Made by a program: the position numbers and the translations under genes. A stretch of DNA of 19,903 nt. Source: CAYNJF01 sp964351745. Lineage in GTDB: Bacteria; Pseudomonadota; Gammaproteobacteria; Berkiellales; Berkiellaceae. The DNA is taken from contig CAYGPI010000053.1 in the NCBI GenBank assembly GCA_964351745.1, positions 1 to 19,903 of the forward strand. The letters run 5' to 3'. Positions 6,443 to 14,870 of this stretch are shown one piece after another; the stretch's first letter is position 1; each line of letters starts with the position of its first letter. The notes beneath the pieces are model-generated. The model saw only the letters and a program-made list of their open reading frames with translations. It was not told the DNA's origin and made no database searches.

Positions 6443-9400
6443 TTAAGAATATGAAACTTTCCAAGGCAAGAGTTCTGAAAAAGTATAGCCTCTTCTTGTC
6501 TTCCAACGATAGGCTATTTTTGTATGCTCAATCAGATAGAGCAATATGGGGACAATGATCAGCACCAAGAAGGTTGCAAACATCAGACCAAAGGAAATAG
6601 AGGTCGCCATTGGAATGAGAAATTGAGCTTGTAGCGACGTTTCAAATAATAGAGGGGTTAGGCCCGCAATCGTTGTGAGCGACGTTAAGGCCACTGCTCT
6701 GAGGCGAAGCACAGAAGCATCAACGATGGCCTCTTTCATTTTAACGCCTTCTTTGCGAAGTCTTTGATAAAACGTGACAAGAATAATAGAGTCATTCACC
6801 ACAATGCCAGATAATCCGAAAAATCCAAAAAAAGAAAGAAGCGTCAAATCTAACTGCATGATCCAGTGTCCGAAGATAGCGCCAATAATGCCAAAAGGCA
6901 TGATAGCCATCACAGCTAATGGCCAGCTATATGAACTAAAAACCCAAGCCAGAATAAGATAAATAAGAGTGAGGCCCATGATGAGCCCTTTACCCATGTC
7001 TGCAAAGGTTTCTGCTTCGTCTTGTGAGCGGCCTTTTAATTGGTAGTCAATCCCAAAGGTTTTGATGAGTTCAGGTAAGGTTGTCTTTTCAAGATCTTCA
7101 AGGACTACATTTGCGTTGACTTGGCTGGTATCAAGCTCTGCAGATATATTGGTTGTTAAAATCCCATCTGTATGGCTGATGGATTCCAAACCTTGTTGGA
7201 AGCTAAAACTTGCAACCGTATCTAGCGGTACCATTTTGCCCGTTGGAGTTTTGATAGGAAAGTCATGCAAGGTTGATAGGCTGTCTCTTTCTAGACTTGG
7301 TAAGATGACTCGAACTTCAACCTCTTCTTCTTGTTCATTAAATATTTGAAATAAATCACCATCAAAAGCAGCGCGAAGTTGTGCGCCAAGAGATTGAAGA
7401 CTTAATCCTAATGCTTCGCCTTGCGTAGTCAAGTGATAAACGAGTTGAGGTTTACCATAAGGCAAATTATCTTGCATGTTATAAAGCCCACTATATTCGC
7501 TCAAACGATCTTGAAGTTTCAAAGAGGCTAATTTCAAGGTCTTGGTATCATAACCTGTCAAGTTGATGTCAATGTCTTTACCAGGTGGGCCACCACGCTG
7601 CGCAAAGATGCCAAAATTCTCTATCCCTGCTGGCAGCACAATTTTATCCCGCCATAACTGGATAAAGGCAGTGTTAGAGATTTGCCGTTGATCGGGAGAT
7701 ATAAGTTCAAGCGTGATAGAGGCTATATGCTCTCCTCGAGAAGAGCCACCTTGGTTTGCGCTTTGCTTCAACATGGTTACCCTATGTTTGACAATATCGA
7801 TACCTTCAGTCTTTTTTAAACTGTCATTGATTTCATTGAGCTGAAGGAGCGCCTCTTTCACAAAGGCTCGAACTTTTGATTCTGGCGTACCCGCTAAGAA
7901 TTGAATATCGGCTTTAATGATTTGACCATCTGGGGTTGGGAAAAAGTTGAAACCGACACGCCCAGAAATAGGAAGACTTAAAATAACAAAGCTGATAGCG
8001 ATAGAAAGACTTAAAGTGAACCAGCGATGATGGATCGCTTTTTTTATCCATGCCCGATAAGTTGTATCACGCCAAGCAAGAAATTTCTCACTAAACTTTG
8101 TTTGGGACTGAACGTGCGTGAGATCAAGAGCCTGAGGTTTCTTTTGTCTATCAAAGCTATGGTATAAGTGACCTGGTAAGACATAGAAACATTCAAGGAT
8201 AGAAGCACCAATGACGCAAATAACCACAAATGGAATGTCAAATAAGATGTTGCCAATAACGCCGCTAATGAGCATTAAAGGGAGGAAGGCTGCTATGGTT
8301 GTTAGCGAGGAGGCCATGACAGGAATAAACATATGCTGACCGGCATGAATCACTGCCTGCAAAGGAGATTCACCTTTTTGCATCCTTGAAAAGGCGTCTT
8401 CTCCAACCACAATGGTATCATCAACAATGATACCTAAGCTCATAATAAGGGCAAATAGGCTGACCATGTTAATGGTGCCCCCGAATAAATAAAGTAAAGC
8501 TAACGCTGTAAAAATAGAAATAGGAATACCGGCAGCTACCCAAAAAGCAATCCTATGATTGAGCAGTAAAAAAAGAATGATGAGGATAAGCGCTAAGCCA
8601 CCTAAACCATTTTTCAAGAGTAAATCAATTCGGCCTTTGATAAGCATCCAAGATTCATTATAAATTTGAATGTCGAGTTGTTCGCCATATTGGGCCCGAT
8701 AAGTTTCAAACCATTGTTTAAGGATCGTGGCAGACTTTAGAGAGTCGGCTTCTTCAGTTCGAAGGATATTGAGCTGTATAGCCGGCTCGCCGTTGTAATG
8801 TACGGTGACTTCATTGGTTTGAGGCCTTTGTGTGATAGTTGCTAGCTCTTTTAAGTAGATAGGTTCACTTTCATCCATGAGTGATAAGGCCAATTGACCA
8901 AAAGATTGAGGATCTCTTAGCTGCTCAGGTGATCGAATGGCATGGCTTAATTCATCTTTGCCAGCTGTACCAGCTGGAAGATTTAAGCTAAGTTGATTTA
9001 TTTCTTGAGCTATCTCTGGTAACGTTTTGTTGATTTCAAAAAGAGTTTCAGATGGGATTTGAATGGCAATTTCTTGCTCTGGAAGACCAATGATGTCAAT
9101 TTTTGCAATGCCTTGCTGTAATAGCTCTTGTTTTATTTTATAAGCGACAGCGCGAAGGGCATCTAAGCTCTGGGATCCGGTTAAAATGATTTGAGCTACA
9201 TTTTCAAAGCGAATCACTCGATTCACGATAGGCTCTTCAGACTCCACAGGAAGATTTCGGACAAGGCTAACGCTTTCTTTAACATTGTCTAGGGCGAGCC
9301 CCATGTCGGACTTTTCTTTGAATTCAATATTGATTTGTGCCCGGCCATCACTAGAGACAGAGGTAATTTCATTCACATGATTAACCGATTGTAATTCTTG

Positions 9401-9610
9401 CTCTAAAGGTATTGTGATCGATCGCTCAACATCTTCAGCTGTAGCGCCCGGCCATGCAACACTAATTGAAATAACATCCAATTCAAAATTTGGAAGAAAC
9501 TGCGTATTGAGTTTAGTGAGTCCCCATATGCCAGAGATAAACATGAGCATCATGAGAATGTTAGCTGCGACTTTATGTTGCGCAAAGAGCGCTATGGATT
9601 TAATTTGCAT
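6443..9610 (-). CDS. RND-family efflux transporter permease subunit
   Basis: This 1055-residue inner-membrane proton antiporter has the usual RND length. One membrane helix (about 12-33) is followed by a large periplasmic domain starting with TQFLPNFELDVISISVAWPG. TM2-6 (about 335-490) contain G-I-I-V-D-D-T-I-V-V-G-E-D, with the proton-relay pair D397-D398. A second periplasmic domain with GPPGKDIDINLTG leads to TM8-12 near the C-terminus (GLSGIVVNDSIILV and AVALTSLTTIAGLTPLLFE). It matches the AcrB/MdtB-like multidrug or amphiphile group rather than the metal exporters, though substrate cannot be read. The start overlaps the adaptor gene upstream by 11 bases, so they form an operon. No outer-membrane partner is encoded here; a TolC homologue elsewhere would be needed. 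Confidence 0.9.
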   Translation of the reverse strand: MQIKSIALFAQHKVAANILMMLMFISGIWGLTKLNTQFLPNFELDVISISVAWPGATAEDVERSITIPLEQELQSVNHVNEITSVSSDGRAQINIEFKEKSDMGLALDNVKESVSLVRNLPVESEEPIVNRVIRFENVAQIILTGSQSLDALRAVAYKIKQELLQQGIAKIDIIGLPEQEIAIQIPSETLFEINKTLPEIAQEINQLSLNLPAGTAGKDELSHAIRSPEQLRDPQSFGQLALSLMDESEPIYLKELATITQRPQTNEVTVHYNGEPAIQLNILRTEEADSLKSATILKQWFETYRAQYGEQLDIQIYNESWMLIKGRIDLLLKNGLGGLALILIILFLLLNHRIAFWVAAGIPISIFTALALLYLFGGTINMVSLFALIMSLGIIVDDTIVVGEDAFSRMQKGESPLQAVIHAGQHMFIPVMASSLTTIAAFLPLMLISGVIGNILFDIPFVVICVIGASILECFYVLPGHLYHSFDRQKKPQALDLTHVQSQTKFSEKFLAWRDTTYRAWIKKAIHHRWFTLSLSIAISFVILSLPISGRVGFNFFPTPDGQIIKADIQFLAGTPESKVRAFVKEALLQLNEINDSLKKTEGIDIVKHRVTMLKQSANQGGSSRGEHIASITLELISPDQRQISNTAFIQLWRDKIVLPAGIENFGIFAQRGGPPGKDIDINLTGYDTKTLKLASLKLQDRLSEYSGLYNMQDNLPYGKPQLVYHLTTQGEALGLSLQSLGAQLRAAFDGDLFQIFNEQEEEVEVRVILPSLERDSLSTLHDFPIKTPTGKMVPLDTVASFSFQQGLESISHTDGILTTNISAELDTSQVNANVVLEDLEKTTLPELIKTFGIDYQLKGRSQDEAETFADMGKGLIMGLTLIYLILAWVFSSYSWPLAVMAIMPFGIIGAIFGHWIMQLDLTLLSFFGFFGLSGIVVNDSIILVTFYQRLRKEGVKMKEAIVDASVLRLRAVALTSLTTIAGLTPLLFETSLQAQFLIPMATSISFGLMFATFLVLIIVPILLYLIEHTKIAYRWKTRRGYTFSELLPWKVSYS

Positions 9611-10871
9611 TTCGGATCTCTACTTTTAGCTTGTCTCTTGCTAAAGGCAGCCGAGTGCTCATGATGGTGGCATGGCCTAAATTTTGGGCTTCGACTAGAT
9701 AATAAGTTTTATTGTCTTCAAAAATAGTCCCTTTGACAGTAACTTGATGAATTTTTAGACGATGCGCTTCTTCGTCTGAGACAACGGTGTAAAGGTAATG
9801 TTTATTGTCTATCTCAAAGAGTGCGGTACTTGGGACAGTATAAACATTATCAAGGGCGGGCAGTTGGAGCTTGATTTTAACGGCTTGACCGAGACGAAGC
9901 TCAGTTTTATCCCCTAAGATAGTAAATAGGGCGTCAATCCCGCCTTCATTAGACTCAACTTCCCCTGCCAGTCGGTTGAGTTTGACTTGTAATTTAGGGG
10001 CATCCAATATCGTACCATTTAAAGAGATATTGTGATTTAAGGCATCTTGGATAAGGGCTAGTCGGTGAGTCGCGAGCTGCGCACGAGCTTCTAAGGCATC
10101 AATGGCATAGATTTTTAGTAAAGGATCATTGATGGAAACTCTGTCTCCAATAGCCACTGATTTGAGATTAATGATACCTGCAAAAGGGGCGACAATTTGT
10201 GTGCGTTTTACGTTGAGAGCTGCTAAGTCTTTATCTGCGGTTGCACGGTTTAAATCTGCTTCGAGTTGCTTAATTCTGGCTTGATAATTGTCTATTGATA
10301 ATTCGCGTGAAGCTCGCCCAAGTTTTTCGCGAACGGCGGCAAGCTCAGCATCGTCAACTCTCGATTGGCTGCCTAGTTTTTGCTTTGAGAGTTTTAGCTC
10401 TCGATTAACATTTTGGTTCACGAGATTAACGAGTTGCTCTTCTAGCTCTAGCGAAGCAAGATCTGTATTGTTTTTATTTTTTTCAACAAGTAATGCCGCT
10501 TGGGCAAAATCCACTTCAGCTTTTTTTTGCTCTAAAAATAACTGGGCATCTAAGGGATCCAGTTTTAAAAGAAGCTGGCCTTTCTGAACGATGGCTCCTT
10601 CAAGGGCTGGCGTTGCTTGGACGTAAGCTGTTGCGGGGCTTCTAAGAGTGGCCTGTTGGTGAGATTCAATCCTTGCGTATAACAGAAGCTCTGGATTTTG
10701 TCGGCTAGCTTTGATGAGGATAGTGTTGATTGGCCACTTCTTCTCTTGGGGCGGTACTTTCATGGTCTCTGGTTTGAGAAGGATCAGAAGCCCACCTAAA
10801 ATGAGCCCCAAACATAAAATGCTGAGGGGTCCAAACTTCTGAAGTAGTTGTTTAACTGGTTTGTTTAGCAT
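9600..10871 (-). CDS. RND efflux periplasmic adaptor (membrane fusion protein, HlyD/AcrA type)
   Basis: The adaptor bridges the inner-membrane RND pump to an outer-membrane channel. An N-terminal anchor helix (about 12-31) is followed by a lipoyl/barrel-sandwich half (RSPATAYVQATPALEGAIV, then KGQLLLKLDP). A long alpha-hairpin follows, rich in E, K, L and A (about 110-215). The second lipoyl half contains QIVAPFAGIINLKSVAIGDRV and is followed by the beta-barrel and membrane-proximal domains. No lipobox is seen, so it is anchored by the helix rather than by lipid. The ATG at 10871 has AAGAAG upstream. It is the first gene of the pair with the permease, and the 423-residue length is typical. 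Confidence 0.9.
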   Translation of the reverse strand: MLNKPVKQLLQKFGPLSILCLGLILGGLLILLKPETMKVPPQEKKWPINTILIKASRQNPELLLYARIESHQQATLRSPATAYVQATPALEGAIVQKGQLLLKLDPLDAQLFLEQKKAEVDFAQAALLVEKNKNNTDLASLELEEQLVNLVNQNVNRELKLSKQKLGSQSRVDDAELAAVREKLGRASRELSIDNYQARIKQLEADLNRATADKDLAALNVKRTQIVAPFAGIINLKSVAIGDRVSINDPLLKIYAIDALEARAQLATHRLALIQDALNHNISLNGTILDAPKLQVKLNRLAGEVESNEGGIDALFTILGDKTELRLGQAVKIKLQLPALDNVYTVPSTALFEIDNKHYLYTVVSDEEAHRLKIHQVTVKGTIFEDNKTYYLVEAQNLGHATIMSTRLPLARDKLKVEIRNAN

Positions 10872-10924
10872 CCATGCTTCTTATTTGTTATTTGACTAAA
10901 TTTAACAAGGGTTTCTGTTTATCC

Positions 10925-10954
10925 TTTATAGTTTAGCGAGGTATATCTGTCTAA
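10925..10954 (-). promoter_or_regulatory. Candidate promoter of the RND adaptor-permease operon
   Basis: On the minus strand TTAGAC (10954-10949) and TATAAA (10930-10925) are 18 bases apart, ending 53 bases before the adaptor ATG. No operator-like dyad is obvious, and no regulator gene is adjacent. Confidence 0.35.
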
Positions 10955-11057
10955 GTAATGCTTTTTTTATTAAATACGAGGATTAGCGCTAGATAACTTG
11001 ATTTTTTGCTGGGAATTCTATAGATTTCTTTTTTAGCAGTAGGTAAGAAACGTAGTC

Positions 11058-12669
11058 ATGATAGATCTTTTTACTTTCCTGAATCAGTATTCAACTGATA
11101 AGCACCCTAAACTATTTGGTTTATTGCCGTCTTTGAGCACGCTTGCGGCGTTGTTGGCAATTAGTGCGATGTTGGCATTAGTCCCTATGTACTGGGCGTC
11201 AGTTGCTTTTCAAGCATCCCTTTATATGAGTTTTACGGCCTATACTTTTGTGAGTATAGCTTCTCTTGCTGTTTTTAATTTCTGGTTTGATAGAGAAATT
11301 CAGTATCTCACCTTGGGCTGCGGCCCTATTAACTATGGTGATAAATTCGGTGATATTGAATTAGATCTGATGGTCAATCATCTAGTGCAAGAGCTTAATA
11401 GTCGTGATGGATCTCAAGATCCAAATCATCCGAATCACTTGCCGATGCCACGTTTGGGGAAATTTTCTAAAACAGACTCTAAAATTGTGTGTGTGCCAGG
11501 TCGATCTTTAAGCAACAGTGCTCTTTATTTTTCTGATGGCATTTTAAACCAGGAGTTGACTCGCTTTAATCAGAGAGAATTAGCTGCTTTAGTCATGGCC
11601 GAGCTTTACAAAATTAAGCGTAGACGTAGCGTTTCAGATAAAGTGCTTAGTGTCATTCATAGCTTTAGTTTAACGCTAGAAAATCTTATGGAATCTCCTA
11701 ATCTCTTTGTGAAGATGGCTGGCTATGTTTTGTTCCCGCTTAACCTGTGTTTGTTAGTCCATCATGCTGTACTTAGAAGTTATGGCTACGAGGCAGCTAA
11801 AGTAGTTGTCGAGAGTGGTCGAGGGTTGGATTATGCCGATGCTTTAAACCGAAAAGGCCATGCTTCTAGAACAAAAAAGCGTGGGAAAAGTGATTTTAAG
11901 TTAAATCCAGCGATGGCACAANNNNNNNNNNCACCCACACCGCGCGACCCCTCCAAGAGCCCCTTATGCACATCCTATGACGGATTGGGCAAAAGCGTCT
12001 TGGGTCGCTCCCGTGGTGCTTGGAAGGTTTCTAGATGCTTGTTTGAAGCCTTTGGCGAACTGGGTTGACAATAATGAGATGATGACTGATCACAAAGCAG
12101 ATACTTTTCGAATCTTCAGTGCTCTCGATATTATTTTCCGCAATGGCTCTTTCCTCTTGAAAGAAATTTTTTCTTCAGAGCCAGGAAGCACAAATTTAAA
12201 AGCTTATATTAGCTCATGTTTAAAAGATAACACCGTTGATAAAAAGCCATACAAGATTGAAGAAGGCGATAGATATAAGCCTATTGATCATCAAAAGAGT
12301 TTACGTTGGCGTTTTAAGAAAGCCGCTAATTTCGGAGCTCTTACGTTTAGTGATCTTAAAAGGCATCCAGACATTGAAGATGTGCTAGGTCCGGCGAAAC
12401 AAGCGCGCAAGGGATGTAAGATCCGTATTCAAAGATATTTAGCGACAAAAGGGATAGTCTTATCGCGCCATGATCTTAAAAAGATTTTAAAACCAATGAT
12501 GTTTAGTCATGATGTTGAAAAACTTAAGGTAGAGATTCAGTCGGATCATAGTATAGAGCCGTTTAAAGCCTTGATAAGAAAGCATCGTAAACAGTTTAAA
12601 ACGAATGAGCTCAAATCTTTATTTGAGACGGAAGCTTGCTCTGTGCCTGCTTTTCGTCCAAGTGCTTAA
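11058..12669 (+). CDS. M48/HtpX-like membrane protein with degenerate zinc site, interrupted by a scaffold gap
   Basis: The first part (11058-11921, 288 codons) has two N-terminal membrane helices (about 24-50 and 53-76). It then has the HtpX-like run LYFSDGILNQELTRFNQREL leading to VMAELYKIK, and another helix (about 216-238). In M48 peptidases this place holds HExxH. Here residues 181-185 are A-E-L-Y-K, keeping the Glu but losing both His. The later YGYEAAK (242-248) also lacks a clear ExxAD. After ten Ns, reading resumes at 11932 one frame over with HPHRATPPRAPYAHP and runs to the stop at 12669. The frame change is explained by the arbitrary gap length, so I treat it as one gene. The C-terminal ~245 residues are charged and match nothing I know. 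It is probably a membrane pseudo-peptidase; the M48 link is moderate. Confidence 0.55.
11922..11931. other. Assembly gap (ten Ns)
   Basis: Ten consecutive N characters interrupt the M48-like gene. The sequence just after it is unusually C-rich and encodes a Pro-rich stretch (HPHRATPPRAP). A repeat-rich or Pro-rich linker that broke the assembly is plausible. The real gap length is unknown. Confidence 0.95.
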
Positions 12670-12670
12670 C

Positions 12671-13066
12671 TCAGTCTAGATTTCTTTTCATATCTCGTAA
12701 CTTTCGCCTAGATTTTTTATCTGGGCGACGGTCTGGTTTTGGGGCAATATTGGATATGTTAAGAGAAGCTTTCTCTTTTTCAAGAGCCTGATTTCGAGTT
12801 TGGCTTTCTTGTGTTTCCTCATAGAGCTCTTTGGCTTCGATATATGGTCTTCTTTGTTGGCAGATCCCTTTGACTTCGTAAACACTGAGTTTTTCCTTTG
12901 CCTTTATCGTCACTAATAACCCAATTGTCAGGCCGCGCGATGGATTAGCTTTTTGGCCGTTGACAAGAACTTGATGATGCGTGATTGCTTTTTGGGCAAG
13001 GGTGCGAGTTTTATAAAACCTTGCAGCCCATAACCACTTATCCAGTCGAATGGTTTTTTGATCCAT
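12671..13066 (-). CDS. hslR: Heat shock protein 15 (S4-domain RNA-binding protein)
   Basis: HslR (Hsp15) binds free 50S subunits that carry peptidyl-tRNA and helps recycle them after heat stress. The S4 domain occupies residues 6-55, with RLDKWLWAARFYKTRTLAQK and then VLVNGQKANPSRGL, very close to the family consensus. The C-terminus is strongly basic (KPDRRPDKKSRRKLRDMKR), as in other Hsp15 proteins. Length 131 fits. The ATG at 13066 has AAGGGA at a spacing of 8. Its stop lies 1 base from that of the convergent M48-like gene, and it is divergent from nudE. A heat-shock promoter could not be assigned. Confidence 0.9.
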   Translation of the reverse strand: MDQKTIRLDKWLWAARFYKTRTLAQKAITHHQVLVNGQKANPSRGLTIGLLVTIKAKEKLSVYEVKGICQQRRPYIEAKELYEETQESQTRNQALEKEKASLNISNIAPKPDRRPDKKSRRKLRDMKRNLD

Positions 13067-13085
13067 GACTTATCCCTTCATGGTT

Positions 13086-13115
13086 GTGTCAAAATGAATT
13101 CGCAAATTGTATACT
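13086..13115 (+). promoter_or_regulatory. Promoter of the nudE-cysQ operon
   Basis: TATACT (13110-13115), preceded by a TG (extended -10), lies 18 bases downstream of GTGTCA (13086-13091). It overlaps the upstream TTG (13107) that opens the longest possible nudE frame. Transcription would begin near 13122, so translation must start at the later ATG (13146). Confidence 0.5.
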
Positions 13116-13145
13116 AATTTTCATTATGAAAAACTTGGTGACATC

Positions 13146-13718
13146 ATGAAAAATGATTTAAGTGTGCTTCCTCTTCGACAAAAGCCTAAAATTTTAGAGG
13201 TAGCTAAATTCATTGAAACGCCTCTCTTCAATATAGAGAAAGTTAGCTTAGAATTTCGTAATGGTGAAAAGAGAGTTTTCCAGAGGTTTGAGCAATGGCC
13301 ACATGGCATCGTTATGGTGGTACCTATGCTGGATAATGAGACGATGTTGCTTATTCGAGAGTATGGTGTTGGGATTGAGGATTATGTTTTAACCTTGCCT
13401 AAAGGGAAGGTGGATGCTGGGGAGACCCCATTAGAGGCAGCTAATCGAGAGCTTCAAGAAGAGATTGGTTACGCTTCAAATCAGTTAACCTTGTTAAGGT
13501 CTGTAACTCAGTCACCTAGTTATAGCTCCACTCGAATGCACATCTTTTTGGCTGAAGATTTAAGAGAGTCTAAGTTGGAAGGAGATGAGCCAGAACCAAT
13601 AGAAGTTGTTTCTTGGGAGATCAATAAAATGGATGAGCTAATTGAAAGAGAAGACTTTCATGAAGGGAGAGCGATAGCTGCTCTTTATTTAGTTCAACAA
13701 CATTTGGCAAAACGATGA
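13146..13718 (+). CDS. nudE: ADP compounds hydrolase NudE (Nudix family)
   Basis: NudE cleaves ADP-ribose, NADH and Ap3A-type compounds to AMP plus a phosphorylated product. The Nudix box is complete: GKVDAGETPLEAANRELQEE followed by IG (G-x5-E-x7-R-E-x-x-E-E-x-G). Flanking blocks LIREYGVGIEDYVLTLPKG, QSPSYSSTRMHIFLAEDL and LEGDEPEPIEVV follow E. coli NudE closely (compare IREYAVG, APSYFSSKM and LEGDEPEP). The frame is open from a TTG at 13107, but that codon lies in the promoter. The ATG at 13146 gives MKNDLSVLPLRQKPKILEVA, aligning with the family N-terminus. Its stop overlaps the cysQ start (ATGA), so the pair is coupled. Confidence 0.9.
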   Translation: MKNDLSVLPLRQKPKILEVAKFIETPLFNIEKVSLEFRNGEKRVFQRFEQWPHGIVMVVPMLDNETMLLIREYGVGIEDYVLTLPKGKVDAGETPLEAANRELQEEIGYASNQLTLLRSVTQSPSYSSTRMHIFLAEDLRESKLEGDEPEPIEVVSWEINKMDELIEREDFHEGRAIAALYLVQQHLAKR

Positions 13719-14518
13719 GTTGGGCGCCGCTTGTGCAGCGGTGTATCCAAATTGCACTAGAAGCGGGTGCTGCTATAGAGCAAAATGCATTGTCTTTAGA
13801 GATAGAGCATAAGTTAGATGATAGTCCTGTGACTAACGCAGATTTGGCCGCGGATAAAATCATTCATCAAGGGTTATTAGCCTTGAGTGATATTGGTCAT
13901 TTGTATCCAATTTTGTCTGAAGAATCTGAAAAAGGATTCAAATGCCCACAAGGTCGGTATTGGTGCGTTGATCCACTTGACGGCACGCGAGATTTTATTC
14001 ATAAAACGGGCGACTATACCGTGAACATTGCTCTTATGGAAAATCAGCAACCAATTTTAGGCGTTGTGCATGCACCACATAGTAGCGTCACTTATTATGC
14101 AAGCCCTGATGGTGGCGCAAAGCTTTGTGGTCATGACGTCTCCCCCCTGCATGTAAGGGCTCTGGATGTAAATAACATGACAGCTTTGGTGAGTCGCTTT
14201 CATCCAAATAAAAATTTAGTTAGATCTCTTGAAGATATTGAGGGTCTCGAGATACTGCCACGCGGTAGTGCGATTAAGTTCTGTGAGATAGCACAAGGTT
14301 GCGCTGATATTTACCCAAGGTTAACTCCCTGTCGTAATTGGGATATTGCGGCAGCGCACTGTGTCCTTAGAGCAGCTGGAGGGGAAATATTTGACATGCA
14401 GTTAAATGAATTTGTTTACAAATCAAAAGCTCCTTGGCTTATACAAGGACTATTTGCAGTTAGTGATAAAAATTATGACTGGTCAGATTTAATAAGTAAA
14501 CTTCCTAATAAAAACTAA
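13715..14518 (+). CDS. cysQ: 3'(2'),5'-bisphosphate nucleotidase
   Basis: CysQ removes the 3'-phosphate of pAp/pApS, by-products of sulfate assimilation and of phosphopantetheine transfer. It belongs to the Mg-dependent, Li-sensitive inositol monophosphatase superfamily. Visible ligands are S-E-E (68-70), D-P-L-D-G-T-R-D-F (86-94, with D86 and D89) and N-W-D-I-A-A-A-H (208-215, with D210). The DGTRDF form and YTVNIALMENQQPILGVVHA fit CysQ rather than SuhB. Length 267 is slightly above the usual ~246. It shares a 4-base overlap with nudE; this order is widespread in gammaproteobacteria and joins two nucleotide clean-up enzymes. Confidence 0.92.
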   Translation: MSWAPLVQRCIQIALEAGAAIEQNALSLEIEHKLDDSPVTNADLAADKIIHQGLLALSDIGHLYPILSEESEKGFKCPQGRYWCVDPLDGTRDFIHKTGDYTVNIALMENQQPILGVVHAPHSSVTYYASPDGGAKLCGHDVSPLHVRALDVNNMTALVSRFHPNKNLVRSLEDIEGLEILPRGSAIKFCEIAQGCADIYPRLTPCRNWDIAAAHCVLRAAGGEIFDMQLNEFVYKSKAPWLIQGLFAVSDKNYDWSDLISKLPNKN

Positions 14519-14870
14519 TTCAGCTCTCCAGTATGTGAATATGTTGCGCTTGCCTGTGGATAACCTTGTGGACTTAATGTTATTCATATCATTTTTTCAA
14601 TAAAAAAAAGTATAAGTTTTTTTTGCGATCAATATTGACAACTTTTAAATCATCTAAAAATCAATGAGTTACAAGTCATTGGTGGCCTTTCTAAAGTAGT
14701 TGTTTAACTCTTATATAATTAGAAAATTAACCAAATCCTATGTGTACAACTTCATGGCTAGCTATACATAGTCTTTTTTAAAATTCAATATTTTCTGTTG
14801 GAAAGTTGCCGAGAATGCACATTTTAGATTTCTATAGAGATCTTACTAGCCATTACAAGGATGTAAATGG
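14519..14870. other. 352-base AT-rich intergenic region with DnaA-box sequences
   Basis: No gene is seen. A perfect inverse DnaA box, TGTGGATAA, lies at 14555-14563, with a diverged copy TGTGGACTT 12 bases further on (14567-14575). Next come A/T homopolymer runs (14594-14623), a TTGACA at 14635-14640 without a good -10, and a perfect TATAAT at 14714-14719 without a good -35. The TATAAT could serve pepP with a ~145-base leader. I see no riboswitch fold or tRNA. Confidence 0.4.

Noticed and set aside
6370..6558. 62-codon plus-strand ORF antisense to the end of the RND permease
   Set aside because: Mostly antisense to a conserved coding sequence, with no homology or ribosome binding site.
11922..12068. 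Frameshift mutation in the M48-like gene
   Set aside because: The frame change coincides exactly with ten Ns of arbitrary length, so it cannot be read as a biological frameshift.
14541..14603. 20-codon ORF (MLRLPVDNLVDL...) in the pepP upstream region
   Set aside because: No ribosome binding site, and its sequence is explained by the DnaA-box repeats.
14519..14870. Chromosomal origin suggested by a DnaA box plus AT-rich DNA
   Set aside because: Only one perfect box and one poor copy are present, and none of the usual oriC neighbours (dnaA, dnaN, gidA/mnmG, rpmH, parAB) are nearby.
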